Below, in pieces: positions 1 to 5,611 of a stretch of DNA of 6,408 nucleotides. This DNA is from Actinomycetota bacterium. GTDB lineage: Bacteria > Actinomycetota > Actinomycetes > Nanopelagicales > Nanopelagicaceae. The number at the start of each line of letters is the position of its first letter. The stretch's first letter is position 1. A program made the translations under genes and the position numbers. The stretch spans positions 1 to 6,408 of the forward strand of contig WLEM01000028.1 of assembly GCA_009704285.1 (NCBI GenBank). The letters are read 5' to 3'. The notes below the pieces were generated by a model that was not told the origin of the DNA, made no database searches, and saw nothing but the letters and a program-made list of their open reading frames with translations.

Positions 1-320
1 CGAGAAAGTGACATTGCCATATCAATGTAATTTGTATTCTCGATCTCACAAGCTAGGAAAATAGGCATAACAAAGCGCGGATCTACCGCATTAATGACTA
101 CATCAGGATCTGCTTTACGGATTAACTCTCTAATATCTTCTAGCTCTGCCGCATTTACCATCGCAGCTGAAAAACGAGGATCTTTTACGCGCGCAACAGC
201 CTCTTCTGCTCTTGCAAGTGTGCGATCGGCAATCACCATTGATTCAATAAATGACCTACGGGACGCGATATTAGCTATCGCTCTACCAACTCCACCGGCG
301 CCTATAACGAGGGCCTTCAT
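1..320 (-). CDS. Saccharopine dehydrogenase-like NAD(P)-binding protein, N-terminal part (runs off left edge)
   Basis: I translated this by hand on the minus strand: 106 codons are present and the frame stays open at base 1, so the C-terminal part lies outside the window. The protein opens MKALVIGAGGVGRAIA, a Rossmann dinucleotide-binding loop with Gly7, Gly9 and Gly12. The second strand ends VIADRT (Asp32-Arg33), followed by a helix rich in Ala, Arg and Glu. The segment DPDVVINAVDP, about residues 71-81, and the stretch IENTNYIDMAM near residue 100 match the N-terminal domain of the saccharopine dehydrogenase/reductase superfamily, which includes saccharopine dehydrogenases, lysine 6-dehydrogenases and carboxynorspermidine synthases. 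The substrate-specific domain is missing, so I cannot say which amino acid or polyamine intermediate it acts on. The start is supported by GGAG 10 nt upstream. It is divergent from the tRNA gene and shows no sign of transfer or damage in the visible part. Confidence 0.8.
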   Translation of the reverse strand, partial: MKALVIGAGGVGRAIANIASRRSFIESMVIADRTLARAEEAVARVKDPRFSAAMVNAAELEDIRELIRKADPDVVINAVDPRFVMPIFLACEIENTNYIDMAMSLS

Positions 321-330
321 GATATTTCAA

Positions 331-334
331 CTCC
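331..334 (-). promoter_or_regulatory. Ribosome binding site for the saccharopine dehydrogenase-like gene
   Basis: The minus strand reads GGAG, then 10 nt, then the ATG at 320-318. The spacing is slightly long but acceptable, and it supports this ATG as the start. Confidence 0.6.
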
Positions 335-349
335 AAACGAATTACTTTA

Positions 350-378
350 ATACTATCTCAGCGTTGAATTAAATACAA
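350..378 (-). promoter_or_regulatory. Candidate promoter of the saccharopine dehydrogenase-like gene
   Basis: On the minus strand, TTGTAT (378-373) is followed after 17 nt by TAGTAT (355-350). Spacing is ideal for a housekeeping sigma factor and the -10 fits TAnnnT, but the -35 matches only half the consensus. Transcription would begin near 343, giving a leader of about 23 nt that includes the GGAG site. In DNA this AT-rich such matches arise often by chance. Confidence 0.35.
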
Positions 379-392
379 ATTTACGCATATTT

Positions 393-409
393 ATTGATTA
401 GTTATCAAT
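393..409. repeat. Perfect 6-bp inverted repeat in the 144-bp divergent spacer (possible operator)
   Basis: ATTGAT (393-398) and ATCAAT (404-409) are perfect inverted arms around a TAGTT spacer. It lies upstream of the candidate promoters on both sides. It is not a terminator: no gene ends toward it, the arms are AT-rich and there is no T run. It could be a regulator site, but short AT-rich palindromes are common by chance. Apart from this and the two promoter candidates I see nothing coding in 321-464. Confidence 0.25.
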
Positions 410-430
410 TAAACTGAAGTTAAATTACAA

Positions 431-458
431 TTAACCATCTAATAAAATTTAATATAAA
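431..458 (+). promoter_or_regulatory. Candidate promoter of tRNA-Arg(CCT)
   Basis: TTAACC (431-436), a 16-nt spacer, then TATAAA (453-458), which matches TATAAT at 5 of 6 bases. The first base of the mature tRNA is at 465, so initiation would fall at or just before the tRNA 5' end. The surrounding DNA is extremely AT-rich, so the -35 in particular is uncertain. Confidence 0.4.
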
Positions 459-464
459 TATTTT

Positions 465-537
465 GTCCCCGTAGCTCAGTGGATAGAGCAACCGCCTCCT
501 AAGCGGTAGGTCGCAGGTTCAACTCCCGCCGGGGACG
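465..537 (+). tRNA. trnR-CCT: tRNA-Arg(CCT)
   Basis: A full cloverleaf can be drawn by hand. The 7-bp acceptor stem pairs GTCCCCG with CGGGGAC. The D stem is GCTC/GAGC with loop AGTGGATA. The anticodon stem is ACCGC/GCGGT with 7-nt loop CTCCTAA, placing anticodon CCT at 498-500, which reads the Arg codon AGG. The variable loop is AGGTC, and the T arm is GCAGG, TTCAACT, CCCGC. The discriminator base is G at 537. The following bases are CAA, so CCA is not encoded and must be added after transcription. The T stem contains one A-C mismatch (513 with 528). The gene ends 7 bp from the stop codon of the convergent MMPL gene, and I see no intrinsic terminator after it. No copy of its 3' end occurs elsewhere in the window, so there is no sign of an integration site. 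Confidence 0.97.
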
Positions 538-544
538 CAATTAA

Positions 545-2644
545 TTAATGATCAATAGTGAAACGTTTTAATGATTCAGGTGCCCACCAATTTCGTTCCC
601 CAAATAATCTCATTAGTGCAGGAACGAGTAATGCTCTAACTAATGTGGCATCTAAAATAATTGCAAATGCCACACCAAAGCCAAGCATCTTGATTGAGGT
701 AACACCACTTAATACAAATGAAGCAAAAACTATTGCTAATAGTCCTGCAGCTGCAGTTATGATGCGGGCTGATCTTTGTAGACCAGTTGCCACCGATTCA
801 ATATTTGAACGACCAGCATCATGCTCCTCTTTAATTCTAGAGAGCAGGAATAACTCATAATCCATTGATAATCCAAAGGCGACAACTGCCACCAAAATAA
901 TTGAGCCAGTATCAACTGAGCCGGTAGTGGTGAAATCACCCACCAACCACTTCAAATTACCATCTACAAATATCCAGGTAATAACCCCCAATGTGGCAGC
1001 AAGTGAGAGGATATTTAGAATCACCGCTTTGATTGGCAGGATTAAAGAGCCGGTAAATACAAACAACAGAAGTAATACACCAATTGCAATCCAGGTAAGT
1101 GCCCAAGGCATTGTTTTAGCAATTCCAATTTGGGTATCAGCATAATCTGCTGCAACTCCGCCAATTAAGGTTTGATCAGGTGATGGAATTAACCTAATCT
1201 GCTTAATTAAGGCTTCTGCATCTGGTGTTCGTGGGCCCATATCGTGAATAGCAATAACTCGAACATCATTTCCAAGAATTTGTGGCTCACCAACTCTTAC
1301 TACGCCAGATACCTTGGCAATCTCCTGGGTGTAGTTGTTTATCTGTTCAATTTTATTTGCACCACCAGGGATGATTACTTCAATTGGATTTCCCTCTTGC
1401 CCAGGAAATCTTTCAGTGATCAACTGAGCTGCGTATGCAGCTGGGTTGCTGGCAGGTAAAACTCGAGAGTCAACTTGTGAGAAAACTATATTTTTAATTG
1501 GCGCAGCTAGTACCGTCAAAATCACAAGACTTAGCACAACTACTGAAACTGGTTTGCGCATTACAAATCTTGCAGTTTGTGCCCACCTACCATCCTCTTT
1601 AGGTTTAAGCGCGCCTTTACGCACCACCGCTTTATCAATTCGCTTTCCAAGTATTGCTAGTAAGGCAGGCAGCGCGATCAGTGCACCCAATACCGCCATA
1701 ACTACAACAGTCACACCGGCATAGCCAAATGATTTTAAAAACATTAGTGGGAACAACATCAAAGCTGCCAAGGTAATTACTACTGTTAAGCCTGAATAGA
1801 AGACAGTTTTACCTGCTGTTGCTACAGTCCTTTTAATTGCCTCATCAACTGATTTTCCAGAATGAAGCTCTTCACGAAATCTATTTACAACCAATAAGGA
1901 GTAATCAATTCCAAGGCCTAAGCCCAACCCAGTGATTAGATTTAGTGCGAAAACACTTACCCCAGTAAATAAAGTTAAAAGATAGATAACTAAAAGTGAA
2001 CCCAGGATTGCAGAAACACCCACTAGTAATGGCATTGCACTAGCAACTAGCCCACCAAAGACAAAGACCAACAAAATAAATGTTAACGGGATAGAGATTG
2101 CTTCAGAGAGTTTTAAGTCATTTGCAATCTTTGTATTAATAGCATGAGCAAATACACCAGTACCGCTTGCATAAACTGTTAAGTTTTCAAATTTGCCATC
2201 ATACTTTTCCTGAATTCGCTTGCCTAGAGATTGAACGTTATCCCACTCAACATCTTCAGAATAGATAAAAAGAAATGCAGAGTTTTCATCTGAGCTCTTT
2301 AATGTTGGCGCACCACCAGCACTCCAATATGACAAGGTTGAACCCACACCAGATTCACCTTTAATACTTGTTTCAAGTTTGGCAGCTGTTGCAACTACAG
2401 CAGGATCATTAACTCCATTTGTAGTTTCAACCACTAGAACTACAGCCGGATCTTTAACCTTAAACACATCTGTTAGATACTCAAACGCCTTTGCAGAATC
2501 ACTCTTAGGGTCGTTATACCCACCGCTATCTAGTTTGCCGAAAACAGAGGTGCCGATCGCCCCCGCTGAAAAAATAGCTACAAGAAATAATGAAAAGATT
2601 AATCGCTTGCGTTTAACAATAAGTGAGCCTAGTTTTTCAAACAT
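545..2644 (-). CDS. MMPL-family RND transporter (699 aa)
   Basis: This is a complete proton-driven membrane transporter of the RND/MMPL family, whose members export lipids or small hydrophobic compounds. It shows the duplicated RND layout: TM1 at about 14-36, an extracytoplasmic domain to about 180, TM2-6 at about 183-332, then TM7 at about 366-386, a second extracytoplasmic domain to about 512 and TM8-12 at about 514-678. Both halves keep the Asp-Tyr pair used for proton relay in MmpL3-type proteins: GIDYS (Asp247-Tyr248) and SMDYE (Asp595-Tyr596). The C-terminus carries the family hallmark NWWAP (685-689). At 699 aa it is close to Bacillus YdfJ-like members and shorter than mycobacterial MmpL proteins, with no long cytoplasmic tail. 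The ATG is preceded by a weak AGG 5 nt upstream. No lipid-synthesis, accessory or regulator gene lies next to it, so the substrate cannot be inferred. It is flanked by opposite-strand genes and is therefore probably monocistronic. Confidence 0.93.
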   Translation of the reverse strand: MFEKLGSLIVKRKRLIFSLFLVAIFSAGAIGTSVFGKLDSGGYNDPKSDSAKAFEYLTDVFKVKDPAVVLVVETTNGVNDPAVVATAAKLETSIKGESGVGSTLSYWSAGGAPTLKSSDENSAFLFIYSEDVEWDNVQSLGKRIQEKYDGKFENLTVYASGTGVFAHAINTKIANDLKLSEAISIPLTFILLVFVFGGLVASAMPLLVGVSAILGSLLVIYLLTLFTGVSVFALNLITGLGLGLGIDYSLLVVNRFREELHSGKSVDEAIKRTVATAGKTVFYSGLTVVITLAALMLFPLMFLKSFGYAGVTVVVMAVLGALIALPALLAILGKRIDKAVVRKGALKPKEDGRWAQTARFVMRKPVSVVVLSLVILTVLAAPIKNIVFSQVDSRVLPASNPAAYAAQLITERFPGQEGNPIEVIIPGGANKIEQINNYTQEIAKVSGVVRVGEPQILGNDVRVIAIHDMGPRTPDAEALIKQIRLIPSPDQTLIGGVAADYADTQIGIAKTMPWALTWIAIGVLLLLFVFTGSLILPIKAVILNILSLAATLGVITWIFVDGNLKWLVGDFTTTGSVDTGSIILVAVVAFGLSMDYELFLLSRIKEEHDAGRSNIESVATGLQRSARIITAAAGLLAIVFASFVLSGVTSIKMLGFGVAFAIILDATLVRALLVPALMRLFGERNWWAPESLKRFTIDH

Positions 2645-2693
2645 ATTCGCCTATTCATTATCTGTTGAGCTAAGAAGGTAGACTTATATTCTA
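2645..2693. promoter_or_regulatory. 49-bp divergent promoter region between the MMPL gene and the 52-aa gene
   Basis: Both promoters must fit in 49 bp or extend into the coding regions. On the minus strand, TAGAAT (2693-2688, 5 of 6 to TATAAT) would start an MMPL transcript near 2681. On the plus strand, TAGACT (2679-2684) lies 9 nt before the ATG at 2694, and TATATT (2685-2690) lies 3 nt before it. The plus-strand AAGG at 2675-2678 is 15 nt from the ATG, too far for a normal ribosome binding site, so the 52-aa gene may be leaderless or nearly so. No good -35 box is visible for either side. Confidence 0.4.
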
Positions 2694-2852
2694 ATGAGTG
2701 AGAGCGTAAATCATAAAAAAGATAAGCCAATAGTTGTTGGTGAAGTTAATCACGAATTACTACCAAAAATTACAAGTGATGAGATTGATTTAGAGGTAGA
2801 TGAAAGACGTGATGAGGAAATCGCAGGAGATAAACCACCTCACCACAGTTAA
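2694..2852 (+). CDS. Small acidic protein of unknown function (52 aa)
   Basis: This open frame runs from ATG to TAA and encodes a very hydrophilic, acidic 52-residue protein. Its N-terminus has a Lys-rich patch (HKKDK), then IVVGEVNHELLP, then a run dense in Asp, Glu and Arg (residues 29-46), and it ends DKPPHHS. There is no signal peptide, membrane segment or cysteine, so it is probably cytosolic and may be disordered. I do not recognise a named family, though I recall uncharacterised actinobacterial small proteins with an LP(x)nT-S-D-E core and a C-terminal R/K-P-P-H motif; that similarity is memory, not a search result. It is supported as real by filling the gap between two genes with only 41 nt upstream of any evident promoter element and 3 bp before the convergent FmdB stop, and by protein-like composition. 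No function can be assigned. Confidence 0.65.
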   Translation: MSESVNHKKDKPIVVGEVNHELLPKITSDEIDLEVDERRDEEIAGDKPPHHS

Positions 2853-2855
2853 AAA

Positions 2856-3131
2856 TTACTCGGTACTTTTAACCGCAGGCTTACTTTCAGTTTTAGCAGC
2901 AGGTTTACTATCAGTTTTTGTCGCCGGAGTATCACTTTTTGCAGCTGGTGTAGTTGTCCTTGAATCAGTTTTATAAAAACCACTTCCTTTAAAAACAACG
3001 CCAACATTGTTATAAACCTTTCGTACCTGACCATCACATTTAGGGCAGTGCTCGATTGCTGCTTCTGTGAAAGATTGCACAGCCTCAAAGGCATGCTCAC
3101 ACTCATTACACAGATATTCATAGGTCGGCAT
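2856..3131 (-). CDS. FmdB-family zinc-ribbon protein (91 aa)
   Basis: This is a small putative regulatory or metal-binding protein of the FmdB/CxxC_CXXC_SSSS family. It begins MPTYEYLCNECEHAFEA, which is diagnostic of that family. Cys8-x2-Cys11 and Cys29-x2-Cys32 form the predicted zinc ribbon, and the domain ends with the usual VVFKGSGFYKTD segment at 45-56. Residues 57-91 are a low-complexity tail of Pro, Ala, Lys, Thr and Ser in imperfect 7-8 residue repeats, probably disordered and positively charged. The family was named from the formamidase operon of Methylophilus, where a regulatory role was suggested; its molecular function is generally unknown, so the old regulator label should not be taken literally here. 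The ATG has no Shine-Dalgarno sequence and sits 7 nt after a -10-like TAAGAT, which suggests a leaderless transcript. It converges on the 52-aa gene with a 3-bp gap and is divergent from the CopC-like gene. Confidence 0.93.
   Translation of the reverse strand: MPTYEYLCNECEHAFEAVQSFTEAAIEHCPKCDGQVRKVYNNVGVVFKGSGFYKTDSRTTTPAAKSDTPATKTDSKPAAKTESKPAVKSTE
2859..2948 (-). repeat. Imperfect tandem repeats encoding the FmdB tail
   Basis: Residues 62-91 of the FmdB protein divide into four degenerate units beginning PAAKSDT, PATKTDSK, PAAKTESK and PAVKSTE, each 21-24 bp of DNA. The repeat is visible at nucleotide level as recurring CAGTTTT and GCAGCTGG/GCAGCAGG blocks. Such tails usually vary in length between relatives through slippage or unequal exchange. 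Confidence 0.7.
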
Positions 3132-3138
3132 AGGAGTA

Positions 3139-3144
3139 ATCTTA
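3139..3144 (-). promoter_or_regulatory. -10-like element for leaderless FmdB transcription
   Basis: The minus strand reads TAAGAT, 7 nt, then the FmdB ATG (3131-3129). With normal -10 geometry the transcript would begin at or next to the A of ATG. The bases before the ATG (ACTCCT) resemble an anti-Shine-Dalgarno rather than a ribosome binding site, which favours leaderless initiation. A plus-strand TAATCT (3137-3142) overlaps it and could be the -10 of the CopC-like gene, with a leader of about 38 nt. Confidence 0.45.
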
Positions 3145-3176
3145 AGCAGGTGGGAAGATAAGGGCTAACTCACCTT

Positions 3177-3182
3177 AGGGGG
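3177..3182 (+). promoter_or_regulatory. Ribosome binding site that fixes the GTG start of the CopC-like gene
   Basis: AGGGGG followed by 4 nt (AATA) and GTG. It is the strongest purine-rich site in the window and supports the non-ATG start at 3187, which also places a clean signal peptide at the N-terminus. Confidence 0.65.
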
Positions 3183-3186
3183 AATA

Positions 3187-3762
3187 GTGAAGAAGTATCT
3201 GCGCGTACTTTTTACTCTACTTGTTGTTGGCATTACCCCAGTTTCAAACGCCTGGGCAACCTCAATTGTTAGCACCTCACCAACTGCCGGATCAGTTCTT
3301 AGTATCTCGCCAACAGCTGTAACCATCAAAGCAAATGCTGATTTGTTAAGCGGTGCTAATGAGATGACAGTTACCGATGCAAAAGGTGTCAGAGTTGATG
3401 ATGGCTCCCTTCAAGTTCAAGGGGCAGTTTTAATGGTTGGTATAAAACCCTTAACTACATCTGGTCTATATACCGTTGCTTACACATTGATGGCAATTGA
3501 TCAACCACCGATTACTGGAACATTTACATTTTTATATAACGCACCAGGTGAGATTGCAGTAGCAACCCCAGCCCCATCAGTTGAAGAGGTACTTAACAAA
3601 TCACCTAATCGGATTACTGACCTATTTGTAATTGGATTGATGATCTTTGCATTTGTCATGATGATCTTTCTATCTCGTTATGCAAAGAAGACTTTTAATG
3701 CTCCAGCAAAGCCTCGTAAAATTAAGAAAAATAGCAGCACCAGCAAAAAATTTATAAAGTAA
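3187..3762 (+). CDS. copC: CopC-like secreted, membrane-anchored protein (191 aa, no His or Cys)
   Basis: The protein has a signal peptide (basic MKKYLR, hydrophobic core 7-17, likely cleavage after NAWA at 24), a CopC-type beta-sandwich from about 25 to 118, a Pro/Ala linker, one membrane segment at about 144-163 and a strongly basic cytoplasmic tail rich in Lys. Family marks are STSPTAGSVL (29-38), followed by SPTAVTI, and DQPPITGTFTFLY (105-117), the counterpart of the usual DGHPVSGxxxFxV. CopC proteins bind copper outside the cytoplasmic membrane and work with CopD. Here the His at the mature N-terminus is absent (Ala24 aligns with it) and the His of the DxH motif is Pro107, although Asp105 remains. 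The whole protein has neither His nor Cys; the only ectodomain methionines are Met60, Met83 and Met102. Fold and position say CopC, but classical copper binding is unlikely. The start is GTG with a strong ribosome binding site. It is followed after 13 nt by CopD-CtaG, so they are probably one operon. Confidence 0.8.
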   Translation: MKKYLRVLFTLLVVGITPVSNAWATSIVSTSPTAGSVLSISPTAVTIKANADLLSGANEMTVTDAKGVRVDDGSLQVQGAVLMVGIKPLTTSGLYTVAYTLMAIDQPPITGTFTFLYNAPGEIAVATPAPSVEEVLNKSPNRITDLFVIGLMIFAFVMMIFLSRYAKKTFNAPAKPRKIKKNSSTSKKFIK

Positions 3763-3775
3763 TTTTGGTGCATAT

Positions 3776-5596
3776 TTGATTGAGATACTCTCACCATTAG
3801 CTAAAGGCCTAATGCAGCTAACTGGTGTATTAAGCATTGGATTATTGATTGCGATCGCTTTCCTAGATTTAGATCTCAAGGGCAAGGTGCTAAATAGCAG
3901 CTTGATTAAAAAGACTCGTACCTTGATTTACATCTGGCTGGCAGTAACTTTCATTTATATTTTAATTCAAATTGCATACCTGCTTGAACAACCCCTATCG
4001 GCCTCCTTTGACCTAACTGTTATTCGATCATATTTAACCCAAACATCAATTGGTAAGAGCTACTTAGTTCAGATGATTGGCATTGCAATAGTGCTTTTGA
4101 TTCCACTCAAAAAAGTGATCTCTACCTATGTAGCGCTTTTGATCTCACTAGTTGCAATTACTGCGCCAGTTTTTCAAAGTCATGGCAGCACATCTGGCTA
4201 CCATGGATTAGCAATTGGAGCATTAGTAGTTCATGTGATTGCACTTAGCTTTTGGGTGGGTGGGCTATTTGGATTGACTCAGCTCTCTAAGCCGAACAAG
4301 TTAATTGCCCTGCCTAGATTTAGTGAGATAGCTCTTTGGAGTGCAATTGCAGTTGTTTTAACTGGAGCGGCTACTGCTTGGACCAGATTAGATTCAATCC
4401 AAGCTTGGCAAAGTAAGTATGGCGCTGTGACCTTACTTAAAATATTTTTAGCGATCACCTTAATTGGTTTTGGTGCGTTACATAGAAGATGGATCATAAA
4501 ATCTGATTACCCATCTGTATTTAGGTTAGTTACCGCCGAGATATTAATAATGATTTCAACCATTTTTGTGGGAAGCTGGTTATCAACAATTAACCCACCA
4601 GAGCGGGAAATTATTTCTTCTCCTGGCTTGTTAGTTACTGGAATTGAAATGCCTGAACCACCAACTTTTTCAAGAGTTTTACTTGCATATGATGCAGATG
4701 GACTGATGCTTGGGCTATTAATTTTTGCAGTGGCAATCTATATAAAGGGTGTAATCATTTTAAGCAGGAGAGGTGATAAATGGCCGGTAGGTAGAACAAT
4801 TGCTTTTGCTCTTGGCATATCAGCAATTGATTTTGCAACCAGTGGCGGCTTAGGTGTTTACTCCCGCTTTGCTTTTTCTAATCACATGCTCTCGCACATG
4901 GTGTTAGGAATGATTGCGCCAATTGGAATTGTCTTAGGAGCGCCAATCACCTTAGCCCTTCGCACATTACCTATTGGTCGAAATGAGCAAGAAAGAGGTA
5001 TCAGAGGAAGCTTTATCGCGCTGCTGCACTCTAAAGTTTCAAAGATTTGCACCCATCCAGTTGTTGCGCTAGCAATCTTTAATGGCTCACTTTTTGGACT
5101 TTACTTCACACCATTGTTTGGCAATCTAATGCAAGGCCATAGTGGGCACTTCTTTATGACAATTCACTTTTTGCTATCAGGTATTTTATTTTTCCAAGTT
5201 CTAATTGGTGTTGATCCAATGCCGCGCAAAGTTCCGCATATAGTTAAAGTGATTATCATCTTTGCCGCTATGAGTATTCATGCATTTTTCTCGATCTCAG
5301 TAATGTCAGCCTCAACCTTGCTTGATAATGGTTACTTTGCATTACTAGAGCGACCTTGGGCCACTGATTTATTAGCTGATCAAAGAGCAGGCGGTGCTAT
5401 TGGTTGGGCAATGGGTGAGATTCCAATTCTGCTTGCGCTACTGGCCACCTTTATTCAATGGACAAGGCAGGATAAGAAAGAGGCAGCACGTATTGATCGG
5501 GCAGCAGATAGAGCAGCTGCCATGGGTGAAAAAGATGATCTAGCCCTTTACAACCAGTACTTGGCTGAGTTAAATCGACGAGATAACTCACAATAG
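3776..5596 (+). CDS. copD: Bifunctional CopD copper-transport / CtaG cytochrome c oxidase assembly membrane protein (606 aa)
   Basis: This is a fusion of two polytopic domains, the same architecture as mycobacterial Rv0102-type proteins. The CopD half (about 1-275, roughly eight membrane segments) has SHGSTSGYHGLAIG (His136, His143), His153 and the family signature SFWVGGL (158-164). The CtaG half (about 295-565, roughly seven segments) has FSNHMLSHMVLGMIAP (His370, His374), then GAPITLALRTL, HPVVALAIFNGSLF (His427), GHSGHFFMTIH (His455, His458, His464), and His502 before FFSISVM. A charged cytoplasmic helix (565-606) closes it. By family knowledge CopD moves copper across the membrane and CtaG of the caa3 type helps deliver copper to cytochrome c oxidase; coupling of the two is inference. 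The start is TTG at 3776 with a weak GGTG 5 nt upstream. ATG at 3812 (Met13) is an alternative with AAAGG nearby, but residues 5-12 (LSPLAKGL) resemble the conserved N-terminus of actinobacterial relatives, so I prefer TTG. The TAG stop overlaps a -10-like TAGAAT. Confidence 0.92.
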   Translation: MIEILSPLAKGLMQLTGVLSIGLLIAIAFLDLDLKGKVLNSSLIKKTRTLIYIWLAVTFIYILIQIAYLLEQPLSASFDLTVIRSYLTQTSIGKSYLVQMIGIAIVLLIPLKKVISTYVALLISLVAITAPVFQSHGSTSGYHGLAIGALVVHVIALSFWVGGLFGLTQLSKPNKLIALPRFSEIALWSAIAVVLTGAATAWTRLDSIQAWQSKYGAVTLLKIFLAITLIGFGALHRRWIIKSDYPSVFRLVTAEILIMISTIFVGSWLSTINPPEREIISSPGLLVTGIEMPEPPTFSRVLLAYDADGLMLGLLIFAVAIYIKGVIILSRRGDKWPVGRTIAFALGISAIDFATSGGLGVYSRFAFSNHMLSHMVLGMIAPIGIVLGAPITLALRTLPIGRNEQERGIRGSFIALLHSKVSKICTHPVVALAIFNGSLFGLYFTPLFGNLMQGHSGHFFMTIHFLLSGILFFQVLIGVDPMPRKVPHIVKVIIIFAAMSIHAFFSISVMSASTLLDNGYFALLERPWATDLLADQRAGGAIGWAMGEIPILLALLATFIQWTRQDKKEAARIDRAADRAAAMGEKDDLALYNQYLAELNRRDNSQ

Positions 5597-5605
5597 AATA
5601 GAGGG
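5594..5605 (+). promoter_or_regulatory. Overlapping -10-like box and ribosome binding site before the acyl-CoA dehydrogenase
   Basis: TAGAAT (5594-5599, 5 of 6 to TATAAT) begins within the CopD-CtaG stop codon and lies 6 nt before ATG 5606, ideal for a leaderless transcript starting there. GAGGG (5601-5605) lies 6 nt before ATG 5612, ideal for ribosome binding on a read-through operon message. The two signals point to starts two codons apart. No convincing -35 is visible; TTAAAT at 5570-5575 is a weak candidate with an 18-nt spacer. Confidence 0.45.
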
Positions 5606-5611
5606 ATGTCG

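Noticed and set aside
94..372. Plus-strand open frame of 92 codons
   Set aside because: It lies antisense to the dehydrogenase-like gene, whose Rossmann motif and ribosome binding site are clear; its translation is Ser/Ala-rich with no recognisable domain.
465..537. tRNA gene as an attachment site for a genomic island
   Set aside because: No integrase, no repeated copy of the tRNA 3' end and no composition shift are visible in the window.
561..568. AAACGTTT palindrome near the MMPL 3' end as a terminator for the tRNA
   Set aside because: The arms are only 4 bp and AT-rich with no loop, so they cannot form an intrinsic terminator hairpin.
558..2681. Several plus-strand open frames (558-860, 927-1145, 1244-1459, 1446-1724, 2379-2681) and a minus-strand one at 757-939
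   Set aside because: All are shadows of the MMPL gene in other frames; none has a domain, good start signal or conserved motif.
2859..2948. Repeat block as a CRISPR or satellite array
   Set aside because: The units are degenerate, 21-24 bp, without spacers, and lie in frame within the FmdB coding sequence.
2849..3121. Minus-strand open frame of 90 codons
   Set aside because: It is an out-of-frame reading of the FmdB gene; the correct frame has the MPTYEYLC start and four zinc-ribbon cysteines.
3670..3885. Minus-strand open frame spanning the CopC-like/CopD junction
   Set aside because: It is antisense to two well-supported genes and has no recognisable content; the same applies to 4279-4497.
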